Below, in pieces: positions 1-11,004 of a stretch of DNA of 64,000 nt. The stretch spans positions 353,479 through 417,478 of the forward strand of contig MSJH02000482.1 in assembly GCA_001931875.2 (NCBI GenBank), written 5' to 3'. The notes under the pieces are model-generated. The model saw nothing but the letters and a program-made list of their open reading frames with translations. It was not told the DNA's origin and ran no database searches. This DNA comes from Byssochlamys sp. IMV 00236. Lineage: Eukaryota; Ascomycota; Eurotiomycetes; Eurotiales; Thermoascaceae. The translations under genes and the position numbers were made by a program. How positions within the stretch are numbered: the first letter of the stretch is position 1; each line of letters begins with the position of its first letter.

Positions 1-1181
1 AGATACGCGATAAAGACCGCGGAAAGAACTGAAAGGATGGAAAGGAGGATCGTGACGGGCGATGTGCTTGGACTGTTGCTATTGCTGCGTTCTGGATGTC
101 CCTGACTCGGGTCCTTTGGCGGGATATTGGCGGGAGATGAAGGCATATATAGGATAGCTGCGGAGGGGACAACCGGCAACGGGAGTAGATAGATGGGTAT
201 TGATTTGGTCCTCTCCTCTTTAGTTCCTGGAGGGTTTCTAACTGTGAGGTTCGAGTTAGAACCGACAAAGCATACCTAGTTATCCCTCCGTTTGATGATA
301 GAGTAGTTCGAAGTAGGATGAGCAAGGATCAGGGCTAGTCTGTCAATCAATCAATCAATCAATCAAACTAGAACGGACTCTAATCAGGAAGCACGTATAT
401 GTGATTCAAGGGAAGACGGCTATATATCCAAATACCAACGTCGGCTGTTGCATTAATAGTTGCTTAACTAACCGGATACGTAGGATATGTAAGCGAAACC
501 CGGCTTTGTATGGAAAATGGGAGATACTCGGGATCGCCGCGCGGAATCTGTCCGCGGTTGTCGGCCCGTTTGTCAGTCGCCAAGCCTATAACTATGCCAA
601 CGCCCCTTGGCATAATGATTTATTCTTTCATTATAAGGCGAATAACTAGAAGTACATTGAATCGTCTACTAATGAGTTGCGCGAGGTCACTCTCTGGAAT
701 CGAGTAGGAAGCTACTGGCGACATTGGAAGCTTTGATAGTCCCACAAAATCTAGTGTCTACCTCCGGCGAAACGTGATTAAGACTACGACAATAACACGA
801 AGTAATCACATCCCTACAGAAGATATGCTTCCACAAGTTCAGGTGCCAAGTCCCAAAAATAATATCGTAAGGGTCTGCATTGTACTGTAGGTCATCGCCT
901 CATGCCGGCAACCCTCGATTACACATTTCTGTGAAATCTTAAAGCTGCTCTCAAACTAAAGATAAAGGTATCTAGGCCACATAGGCCATAACTGCCGAAA
1001 ATAATATGCCGAGTCCTGCCGGAAGAAATCAGGTCTGCAACCATGTTGATCCTGGCTGTTTCGAATAGGGGTAAACGAGAAAGTCCAAAAGTTACGGGTA
1101 TCCCATGGACAAAGAAAGAAAACAAAATGCAGACAAAACGTGAAGTTGGAAAGTAGAAAGAATAGTGTTTCTTTTTGCTTT
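1..1181. other. intergenic region
   Basis: No convincing gene. Short open frames overlap on both strands, lack family motifs and lack a coherent exon structure. The stretch after 900 is probably the 3' untranslated region of the minus-strand chitin-synthase activator gene ending at 1182. A tetranucleotide repeat lies at 343-366. Confidence 0.6.
343..366. repeat. (TCAA)6 microsatellite
   Basis: Six perfect tandem copies of TCAA are read directly. The repeat lies in noncoding DNA and has no evident function. Confidence 0.9.
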
Positions 1182-4013
1182 TTACATGACGATGCAATCG
1201 CCTTCGTTCTGTTTGGTGACGTTGGAGCGCGAGACTCGTGTCTTTTGCATCCTGCCACCGCCCTTTTTTAGATCCTCGAGGCGTTCACGAGCTTTGTCAA
1301 AGTTCTGAGCTGTAGAAACAGTGAGTATTATGATTTATGCGGAGACCAACGTAACAAACAACTTACAAGCTGCCCGCCAATACCATCTCTTGGCGTCGTC
1401 AAGGTTGGAGGCGACGCCGATACCAACCTCCGTAAAGTAACCCATGGCATACTCAGCCTTCGCGAGACCAGCAGAAGCTGCTTTCCTCGCCCATAGATAG
1501 GCTTCAGTGTCGCTCTGCTGCAGAATGCCTTCAGCTCCGGTCAGGTACCAACCACTGAGGGCAAGTTCACTCTGGTGTTCACCCTGTGCAGCCGCGCGAG
1601 TGTACCAAATGATACTTTGGCGCGCATCCACAGGGCAACCCATGAGACCATACTCGTATGCAGATCCGAGTCGGAACTGAGAGAATTTGTACCCAAGCTC
1701 TGCAGCCTGGTGGAAGAGCTGTCTGGAGTATTCTTCGTCCCGGATAACGATATCGTTGCCACTAGCGCTCTCATATAACAGACCGAGCTCATGGAGAGCG
1801 TGGGGATTCTCCTCGTCTGCACGTTCCGCAGCACGCTTCAACCATGAGATAGCTTCTCGCGGGCTCTTCTGCTGTCCCAGGAGACCCTTCAGCAGAATCA
1901 TTCCCATCTTATACATGGCAGGCGTATTTCCCAGGGCTGCAGCACGCTTGTACCACTGAACCGCCTTGAACGGGTCGCGTTTGGTTCCGCCGCCTTCTTC
2001 CTGCCCCAGTTCGCAACACACAGCCACACGGTAAGCGGATTCCGCATGTCCCTGTTTCGCAGCAGATTGATACAAATGGAAAGCTTCCTTCGTGTCAACT
2101 TCCAGACCCAGCTGGCCTTGACCATAGCAGTCTGCCAGATAAAACATGGCTTCTGGATATCCGGCATGTACGAGCTTCTTTACCATTTTATAGGCATCCA
2201 TGATATACTTTTCGCGTGTCTTGCTCTTCGTTTTGGCATCAAGCATTCCGTCTCCGTTAACAAGGACCGTTGAAGCTTCAACCATCTTCTTTGCTAACGT
2301 CAACTGTAGCTTCCGGTCCTCCGGACGGCTGCGCACCATTAGCTGCAGACGGTCAAGCTCTTGCTGAGTGACTGGCCCCGAATCCGGTTCTTCTCCAGCC
2401 ACAGTTTGTTGCGGGATCTGACTAGGCCCGGGTGCGCCAGCGGGAGGGCCACCATACTGTCGCACTGGAGCGGGTTTGGGGCCTTGATCAAGCCCAGGTC
2501 TGAAAGGTGTCGGATGAGCAGGCAGGGAGTCTGGGTTTTGCGGATCCACGCCCTGAAACTCCTGTGATTCCATACTGGGCTGATTTGACCTATATGGTCG
2601 TGGAGGGCCATTGTCTTGCATAGACCCACCATATTGTTGTGGAGGCGCATAACCCCCGTAACTCTCAGTATACATCGGCATAGGTGGCCCCTGGTTTCCT
2701 GGGGGATATTGACTGTTCATCGAATCGCCGTAGGTATTCTGATCATTAGGAAGGTCGAACTGAAATCCTGCATTTGCAAGCTCGTCGTGATGGTTGGTTC
2801 GGAGGTCGGGCTGCGACTGAGCTTTGTGAGCTTGTGCCGAGAACCCTGGGTTGTACGCAGCGTATTGGCCTCCCGACTGAGCAGCGGCTGGCGCCGGGGG
2901 CTTCCGGTCTTCTACCCCTGGTATAAAATGCTCCTGGTGACTCTGAGGATTGTCCGGCATAGCATCAAAGTTCGGCATATCGGGTTCATCGCCCTCTGCT
3001 GAGTCAAAGTAATGATCCAAGAAGTCGTCGTCCGAGGCGTCTTTGTCATCTGTGGACGCAGGTTGCGCAAGATAGCCTGCTGGATCTGACCGAGGAATAG
3101 TCGACGCGTCAGGCCTATATCCAGTCGTAGTAGACGGTCTTGGAGGAGGGGGCTGGCTGTAAGGATCTGCATTGTAGGAAGTCGCAGATGCGGGCGTGTG
3201 TTCCTGGTACGTAGACTGTCCAGGGTACAGTGGTTGTCGCGGTGGCCCTGACTGCGTCGGAGAGTTGATGGGCATAGTCGCGCTTCTCGTTGCTTGCGGC
3301 ATCACCGGCGGGACATTGGGATCAATGTACGGCCGCTCAGGTCTGCCTCGAGGTGGGCCATATCCAGCAGGTGGTGGTCCACGCGATCCGTACGGGTCCC
3401 TCCCATTTCTATATTCTCTTGGAGACGAGTGAGCACTTTGTTGTCTCGAGGAGTCGGAGCGGATCGAGTGAGAGGTATGCGGTCGGTCCGGGGCGCGCAC
3501 AGGCGGCGATCTATCCTTCAAATCCATGCCTGCCATCTGCCTCTCAATACCAGTATCCGGCGGACCCTTGCGCATGTCCCATGATCCATTCTGCGGCGGT
3601 CCTCCTTGTGCTGAATGCTCATTAGTTCTTGTTCATTTATTTCTGTTCGAAGCCTCTTACTCACGTGGTCTCATTCGCCCCTGCGGAGGAGGTCGATTCA
3701 TCGGCCTGCCTCCTGGCCCGCCTGGCGGAGGTCGTCTTCTGTCCGGATTGCCTCGACCGTCATATCCAGGTTGGTGTGGCGGTCCACCGTAACCACCGCG
3801 CTGTGGTCGCGACTGCGATCGCGGGGGATACGCCTGCTGGCCTCTGTATCCAGCGTCGCCATAGCCATCGTAGTTATCGTACCCATAATCCTGGTATCCT
3901 TGATCATAGCCGTTCTGCGGCGGACCCTGCCAGCCCGCAGCCTGAGGATACGGATTGTCGTATTGTCTGGTAGGAGGAGGCCGTTGCGGCGGCGCTCGCT
4001 GAGGATACGCCAT
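1182..4013 (-). CDS. chs4: Sel1-repeat chitin synthase activator (Chs4/Skt5 family)
   Basis: Three exons: 4013-3665, 3610-1367 and 1309-1182, all with GT-AG introns (54 and 57 bases) that keep frame. The N-terminal half is low-complexity, rich in Pro, Gln, Gly and Tyr. The C-terminal half carries consecutive Sel1-type repeats, recognisable as A-x-Y/F-x-L/M-x2-x-Y-x-x-G units such as AMFYLADCYGQG and AVQWYKRAAALGN. The short last exon ends in CIVM, a CaaX box expected to be farnesylated, as in yeast Chs4/Skt5. The family tethers and activates class IV (Chs3-type) chitin synthase at septa and growth sites. Start chosen at the first ATG (MAYPQRAPPQ), which opens the proline-rich region. Confident at family level; the exact paralogue is not certain because fungi carry several Skt5-like proteins. 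Confidence 0.88.
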
Positions 4014-6655
4014 CCCCAGTCTGATATTAGCACCGAGGCCTTATCTTTCGCTTCGCCGTCGATTTGAGGGGCCGTCTCCGTCTTATGCAGCTTGACTGAG
4101 ACTCGTTCCGTAGGGCTCTGGGACGGGGGATAAGGGTACTTGGCAACACTGCCAAGTATTAAAATGTGTTAGTCCTCACCATTATTATCGTCAACAAAAG
4201 AACCGTGAATGTCCGCGGGGCGTGGGTCTCACCCAGGGGCGTTTCTTTAATTTTAAGCTGAGGCCGATAGGAACGAACGGACGACGCTACGCAGAGAGCC
4301 GCGACGGAAGAGCCAAGAAACGGGGACGATTCCGAATCTGAAGCTTGGAGGAGCACTGTAGAGAACCAGTGCGGACAGATATCAACAGGGATTGTGACGC
4401 AAAAGGGCGCATTGGCATGAACGTGCGAGGAAGTAGCTGAGTTTCGATCCCTATAGCAGCATCGCAACACAACACAGAATCCGCAGGTCTGTCGCCTGCT
4501 GGCACTGCTCCTCTGGCAGGGGGACGAGAAGCAACAGCAGCAAGAATAATCGTGATGAAGCGCAGAGTGGCAGAGGGCTGCAATAATAATGAATACCTAG
4601 TTAACAATTTTCTGCAGTTGTCGGTCTCACGACTCCGAGGGGAGCAGCGATCACCTGTCGGGCCCGAACAAGTGGAGGGGGCAGTTGAATCTACCGCATT
4701 AGCTTCAGGAGAACGAACAACCAGCATCGTATCCGTTTGCCGGTTCCACCCCTCTCTGTCCTCTTGGAACTGGCCTATCTCGCCGATTGGCGCAGGTCTC
4801 TACAAGCTGAAAAAGGAGAATGATGCAGCGCTGACTTGTTCGCGCAGCTCGCCGTTCGGCCGTGGATTCCAACTCACGATGAACGTTTTTTTGTGGCCCA
4901 CGCCGCCGGCGTAAGGCTTTGGGTCCCTACAAGTTTGTTCTTCACCCCGCTGCTATTGTCGTCCTGGGCGCTGATCCTTTACGTTACACAGCAGTGGACT
5001 GTCCAACGAAGTTGGTCCTTTGGCCGGTTCTACAAAGTATCTAAGGCGCATCCAGTAGTATATCCACTGCTCGAGACAACTGATTCACCAAGTTATATCA
5101 ATCCTTAGCCCTCCGTCTGTGACCTATCGAGAGCTAGAGACCCTGTCAAGTACTTAAAAGCTCTTGGTCTGCAGCCCCGCAAAGCGGAATGGTCCAACCT
5201 CATCTTCAAACGCATCTGACATTACAGTTATAAACTACTGTATTAGTCTTTCTGATACATACCTTCACTCTGCTTCTCCTGGCGCCCCGTACACCCCCGT
5301 CATCGGGAGAATTGTGCCTTGCGGGCCGAACGGCTTGCGGGTAAAGCAGAGGCCAATGAGGTCTATGTAGATCAGGGGTTTGGCGTGATGCGAATCCGAT
5401 CGTGGCTAGTTAGGTTCGATAACTGTTCGGAAGCCTGCTATCTCCATCCTTTCTCTGTGGCGCAAACGGGTTCCTTGACACGCCGGCCATTGGTGAATCT
5501 CCTATCTAGGAAACCGACGGCGTTGAACAATGTGCTTATCTCCCCATCCCCAAACCAGCATTCAATTTCGGGGCATATAACGATATGTTGCTCCTGACGT
5601 CAACGGTCTCTAGATCTGCAGGTCGTGTTGCATTTGGCGCAATTGGCGTCTCATCCAATACGTTCCGACCATTGTTTCATGCAATCAGAGCCAGAATGGT
5701 CGCCGATATGTTTCTCGAATCGCGTTCCTTTCGCCCATGTCGACTCAGAGAACGAAGCAGTACAGAATTACCATTTAGGCACGACATACTGACAAGGTAC
5801 CTGATTGGACTTCAGACTAACCATCTAACTTAGTTAACCCATCTTTAATTACAAAGTTCGTAATTTGACACCATTGGCCGAGCAGGGTATGTATTTACTG
5901 AATCACTTACCCAAGCTTACTGCTCCGTAATAGTTTATGAAACCGAGCGTACCTTTGATTCCCACAATATTCAGTCAATGATCAGAGCGACGCACTAGAC
6001 GATAATACGATATTGTCAACGCTGCTCCGTAGTCTCATATCCGTACTCATCGTTCCCCAGTCCCAGGACGCAGAGGGATATTTATTGTGCCAATTAGCTA
6101 TGGACTACCCCTAAGTCTTCTGATAATATGAGTTCTGGGACGATATCTTTGTTCTTTCTCTTAGTTAGGTTAGGAGACCGTTTAATGGTTGATTGTCGCT
6201 AGGTACCTAGGTAGAGAGGAAGTCTCCGAGATTGGTACACATTACGGTCGATAGCAGCTGGACACGGCCTTATGAGATTCTATGTTGCATATTCACCAGC
6301 TATGCAGATCTGTGGTCAGTCTGTCAAACTGGAATGTTTGAAGGCATCATCTTATATGTAAATATAGGAATTTCCAGAGTACTGGTTGTATCCTCGATGT
6401 CACGGACTGCACGGGGTGTGGCTGCTCCCGAGAGCTGCGCCACAGAGTTTAATGCGCCACGTCCCAACTCCGGCGATGCGGCGAGTTACGCGGTAGCGAT
6501 GGAAAGACTGGATAGTCGATTCCACTCAAACTCGACGGATTTGCATCCAGTCTCATTGCGGGCCAGGGGACTGGCATTACCGAAGTTTCGAGTTTCGCCG
6601 GAAAGATTGGTATTGTCTCATCGGACGTGCGATCGAATAGCCTCAAACCTTCACG
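4014..6655. other. long intergenic region between divergent chs4 and cbp4
   Basis: About 2.6 kb between two divergent genes. Open frames here are short (up to about 155 codons), overlap on both strands and show no recognisable domain. It presumably holds both promoters and 5' leaders. The last 300 bases before the cbp4 ATG lie in a fortuitous frame that runs through the true start in another phase. Confidence 0.6.
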
Positions 6656-7282
6656 ATGTCGCGCGCAGTTACCTGGATGAAGATGGCCGGAGCGTATGAG
6701 CTTCCCCTTTACCAAGGCATACGATTTTCGCTATAATGATACAGTTACTCACATTTTCACAATTTTAGTGGCATAGTTCTCTGTGTCGGCGGCCCAGCTT
6801 TTGTTCAATATATTCGTCCAACAGAGGAGGAGCTTTTCAAGGTGCGCTTCTACATCGTTTATATCGTTCTATCGTTCAACTATACCAATTGCGTGGGAAG
6901 AACTTCGACTGACGACGTTATTTACTATAGAGATATAACCCTGAGCTTCAAAAGAAAAGTCTTGAGAATCGCGAACGCCGTGAGAAGGAATTCGATGACT
7001 ACGTCACCAAGTTGAAGGAGTGGTCAAAATCGGACAAGTCCAGTATGTTTTGACCGGATATTACAGCCTGTCTATTTTCAATCAATACCCCCGAGCAACC
7101 AGCTATTTCACTATCCTCTACACAAAACAATGACTAACTGCTCCGCGCAAATAGTCTGGGTGTCCGCTCAAGAAGATGCAGACAGGAAACGTGCAGAGAT
7201 GGAAGCGCGTACGGTCCGTGCCAAGGAAGAAGCCAGGATACAAAAGGAGGAAATGCGAAAGGAGTTACTGGGCGAGAAATGA
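6656..7282 (+). CDS. cbp4: cytochrome bc1 assembly factor Cbp4
   Basis: Four exons: 6656-6693, 6769-6841, 6931-7042 and 7155-7282, giving 116 residues. The protein starts [12 protein letters not shown], continues into one short hydrophobic segment ([15 protein letters not shown], about residues 14-28), then [14 protein letters not shown], the family signature, and a charged coiled-coil-like tail rich in Glu, Arg and Lys. Cbp4 is a single-pass inner mitochondrial membrane protein that helps assemble cytochrome b into ubiquinol-cytochrome c reductase. Size and topology match the family. The gene is easily missed because every exon is under 130 bases. It converges with the oxygenase gene ending at 7583. 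Confidence 0.9.
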
Positions 7283-7582
7283 CCTGGATTCGCAGATAAG
7301 AGGGTGACGCGCGCCCCTCGGAACCCTGTCTAATGGGCTTGTATTATATGACTGTCTCAGCTACGAAGCGATGCCAATGGCCTTTCTCCCTGAAATTAAT
7401 ACACCAATATGTACATTATATAACACTTTTAGGACCTTCATACACGGCTCTTGCCAAAAGGAAAAGAAATGACAGCTTCATCTCTACACGATACCCTGCT
7501 TCAGAGCTGATATATCTTGTGCCACAGTCCCATCATGGATTCATCAAGATAATTGAACTCACACGCAACCGAAAGGAGAATC
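7283..7582. other. convergent intergenic spacer
   Basis: About 300 bases between the stop codons of cbp4 (+) and the oxygenase gene (-). It should hold both 3' untranslated regions and polyadenylation sites. No gene seen. Confidence 0.6.
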
Positions 7583-8453
7583 CTATTCCTTCCCTCGGTA
7601 CAACTCACTCAACGGCCCCTGCCTGGTCCAGATATTCATTCCCATCTTCTTCCCACTCGTCACCGGCAATCCCGCATGAAGCGTCGCCCGATCCCCAGTG
7701 CCATCTTTTCTCAGATTCTGCCAAAACACCGCGTTCCTTGGGATCGGACGAAACGTCACGCCTGCATCCCACGGCTCATCACAATTAATGAATTCACACC
7801 ATCTTTCATCCCTTGGCGCATCGAGCATGGGGAAATTGGTCCCTCCACCCGTCACGTCCTCAACGGTGACATACACGAAAAAGGAAGTGAGCCTGTTCCC
7901 ACCAACCTCGGCAGTTGTCTGGGATGGAGATTCGAACCAGTCCGTATGATGCTGGTAGTTTTCACCAAGTTCATACGCGACGAGCTGAAGAGGTTCGAGA
8001 TGCGAGCGCGGAATGTCGAATCCTTGGAACGCCAGGGCGCGGTTCTCAATGCAACGGATAACATCGTCGCGAGGAGGGCTGGTCGAGCGAGAGTTGCGAG
8101 TTGTCGCGTTCATTCTGTTGCCGGCTTCATCGACGACTTCGGATTTGGTGAATTGGGATCTTCTATAGATGTGTTAGCAAAGCGACTTCAAATATCCAAT
8201 GCATTTTCCTATATCCTGGGGGCAATACTTACGTTATCTCTTGAAGGTGCAGTGTTTCTTCCTCCGTGATAAAATCAGGTATATAGATGACTAGAGGATC
8301 CTTGGAGAAGATATGGACACTATATCGGTGTTCAGGACATGTTGTTTCGGATATGCTTTCTTTATCCCCGACGACTATTTGCTTCGCAGCTGCAATATCA
8401 AAGCATAGAGAAGCAATTGTGCCAAGAAGTGGATAGAACAATGTGCGTCGCAT
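7583..8453 (-). CDS. secretory 2-oxoglutarate/Fe(II) oxygenase, prolyl 4-hydroxylase-like
   Basis: Two exons, 8453-8233 and 8162-7583, give 266 residues. The start MRRTLFYPLLGTIASLCFDI is a hydrophobic signal peptide or anchor ending near AAAKQ. A P4Hc-type double-stranded beta-helix follows. The iron ligands are visible: H146 and D148 in the motif YQHHTDW, and distal H236 in ATLHAGLPV. A basic residue for 2-oxoglutarate (K245/K246) follows about ten residues later in GKKMGMNIW. The family hydroxylates protein prolines or related substrates using O2, 2-oxoglutarate and Fe(II); the signal sequence puts this one in the ER or secretory pathway. The substrate is unknown. The gene diverges from the PDI-like gene at 9009 with 555 bases between ATGs. 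A longer in-frame start exists at 8585, but the downstream ATG gives a cleaner signal peptide. Confidence 0.85.
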
Positions 8454-9008
8454 GGTGCTTTTCTCTTGCTGTTTATTGTGTGGGAAACTCGAGTAGGATA
8501 AGGATCTTAAAATCCAAACAGAGAGAAGACATTCAGCTCCTACCCCTCCAGATGCAGAAAATACAATAGTAAAACGGCCCTCCAACTCTCTACTCTGAAA
8601 CAGAAAAATATCTAAATTAGAATATACCCCAACACTTTCTCATCTGTCGCGCCTCCAAGTATAACTAACGGAGGCTGACACAGAAGTGGTTCAGATGATG
8701 AAACACCGCTTGTATGGATCTTGTCTGGGGAGCTCCGCGAGCTCCTGATCTACGCCAATCTACTCCGTACAACGAATCACAAATCAACAATGGTATTGCC
8801 CGCTCCTCAAAATGATGCCTCTTTGCATTACGTGGGGTGATGTTCCGTAGCTTCTCCCGGGGCTCTTTTTCATCTTTTGCTCGATCGTTAAGCTGGCTTG
8901 TTTTGTCAACTTGTCTTTTTCAATTGTGCACATCATACTTTTCAGTTGCGAGTGTTGGCAGAAAGCAAATTGATAGACGTCAAAAGAAAAAGAAAAAACC
9001 TCCCCAAA
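8454..9008. promoter_or_regulatory. shared divergent promoter, oxygenase / PDI-like gene
   Basis: 555 bases separate the two start codons, so both promoters must lie here. A pyrimidine-rich stretch and an A-rich leader (about 8980-9008) precede the PDI-like ATG. No specific factor site was identified. Confidence 0.5.
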
Positions 9009-10591
9009 ATGACGACACAGACGTCTTTCTGGAGTTTATGGAATTTGTTGTTGTTGGGCTGCGGTCTTTATCAGAGCTCTTTCGCAAGCGGGGAACTTGT
9101 CCCGATAGTATCGGAGAAAGAGTTCAATTCGATTGTCGGGAAGGATAATACGGTACTTGCTACTTGTAAGGATTCACTAAAATCATGACATTTCTATTTA
9201 TGCCATGTGAAACTGATTCAATGAAAGCTAACTATGTTAAATAACAGTTATCTCTGTATGTTCTCATTCCTTCTTGAACATATATTAGAGACTCAAGCTC
9301 ATAAACCGGTCAATGTACCTACCTACCTATATAGCCACAAAGGTAGGTACTATTACGCCTCTCTTCTATCCCATGGGATAAATGAAAAGACCACTAGCTA
9401 ATAATAGAATTTCTCAGCCCTCCAAGTAACGCTTTGCTCCCTGAACTTTCGCAAGCTGCATCTACATTAACAGCGCCGCTTATCACTGTTGACTGCACGG
9501 CTGCTACGGCTCTATGCAAGAAATACGATATAAACGCCTACCCCACGATCAGACTCTTCCACGGCTTGGAAGATAATATTCGATATAGGGGTCCAAGAGC
9601 GGCAGATGCGTATGTACATGACATTACATTGCCCTTTCTCCCACTTGTACCCAATATCCTAATCTAGCAGAAATCAACAAGTTATTCATACGAAATAACT
9701 AACAATCCAATTATAAAACCAGAATAATCTCATTCATGATAAAACAACAACTCCCCCCACTCACAACCCTCAACAACGAAACCATCCAAGTCTTCAAATC
9801 CATCGACGATAAAGTCTTCATCGCCTATCTCCCACCTCTAGATGATGACGAGGAGCCATCTCCCGATGATCTCATCCGAGAAATATACACGTCCGTCGCG
9901 AACCAGAATCACGATCGTTTCGTATTTGGGATCTCGTTCGATCCGGCCCTCGCAGCGAAAGATGGTCTGCCTGTTCCGTCGATTGCGTGCTATAAGACGC
10001 GGTCCGAAGGGAATAATGAGGCTCTTGCGGGAATCGAGTTCTCACGGAGGAAGGTGGAGGAGTTCGTGCAGGCGATGAGTCGGGACGTTATTGGTGAGAT
10101 GAATAGGAGGAATATGCAGGAGTATATGCAGGTGAGCTCTGATCTGGCTTTTCGCGATCGGTTTGGGCGAGAAAACGGTCAGGACTAATGAAGTATATGA
10201 AAACAAGCCCTCTAAACTCCTCGCCTATATCTTCTACGATACGCCCTCTACTCGCACGCATCTCCGACGCTCTCTTGGTCGTGTGGCCAAGAAACTTCAA
10301 GAATACGTGACGTTTGTCACCATTGATGCTAATGAGTATGGTCATATCGCGACAAGTTTGGAGGTGCGGCCAGAGCTGTTACCCGCGCTCGTAGTCCACG
10401 ACATGATGACGGATCGAGTATTTGTGTACGACCAAGACGCAGAGATTTATCCTAAGGCAGTGGGGAAGATGCTACTAGATATTCTACAGGGAAAATCCAC
10501 ACCGGGGGTGCAGCCGGTGGAGGATCAAAAGGCACATGAAGAGAACAACGATGAGCAGAAGGGGAATGACAATGGACATGATGAGTTGTAG
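9009..10591 (+). CDS. ER-retained thioredoxin-fold (PDI-like) protein with HDEL tail
   Basis: Best model: exons 9009-9165, about 9248-9260, 9418-9609, 9723-10131 and 10172-10591. A signal peptide (MTTQTSFWSLWNLLLLGCGL) is followed by a thioredoxin-like domain (SEKEFNSIVG, then ALLPELSQAAS, VDCTAATALCKKYDINAYPT with the cis-Pro loop, and IRLFHG), further b-type domains, an acidic tail and C-terminal HDEL. Architecture and tail point to an ER-lumen PDI relative. No CxxC is visible: the expected active-site region falls on the second intron, where neither canonical splice pair keeps the thioredoxin frame. A junction just after 9260 would give a CPPS-like site but is not GT-AG. The fourth intron (10132-10171) would be only 40 bases. 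So either the gene has unusual splicing, the sequence has an error, or it is a decaying or redox-inactive homologue. Confidence 0.7.
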
Positions 10592-11004
10592 GCTGCATGA
10601 GACATATCGTGGATACAAACCCGTTGGCGACCAGGAATTCCGTGTAAAGACAAGTATAAAAGACACGTAGGAGAAGTATTAATGGCAATGGCTATGCCCG
10701 TCTTCTGATCCAGATTCCCTGGCGTCGGATCCATTTTTGAATATCTAAATGGGCCCCCCGATATTTGATTTGATCGAAATATTCCGCGGGGCATATGATC
10801 GTAGGAACCTCCCTTGACTGATAGTGTGCAATAGGGTGCCATGGATTACTGTAATGTTCAATAGATGAGTGCAACCGGTAATATACAATTTCAATACTAG
10901 GATCAGCCCAGTTTTCTGTAGACGGACAGCGAATAGTTCAGACCATATACAATCACACGCCATACACCGCAATTGGGGTATACCAGGGTGTAGCCCCTAC
11001 GAGG
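10592..11004. other. convergent intergenic spacer
   Basis: About 410 bases between the stop codons of the PDI-like gene (+) and the GH76 gene (-). Small overlapping frames only; likely 3' untranslated regions. Confidence 0.6.

Noticed and set aside
7925..7940. GATTCGAACC, resembling a tRNA T-loop on the minus strand
   Set aside because: It lies within the oxygenase coding sequence (DWFESP) and no acceptor stem or anticodon arm surrounds it.
7553..8269. 238-codon plus-strand frame over the oxygenase gene
   Set aside because: The minus-strand frame carries the iron-binding motifs and a correct intron; this one has no motifs and runs through the true intron.
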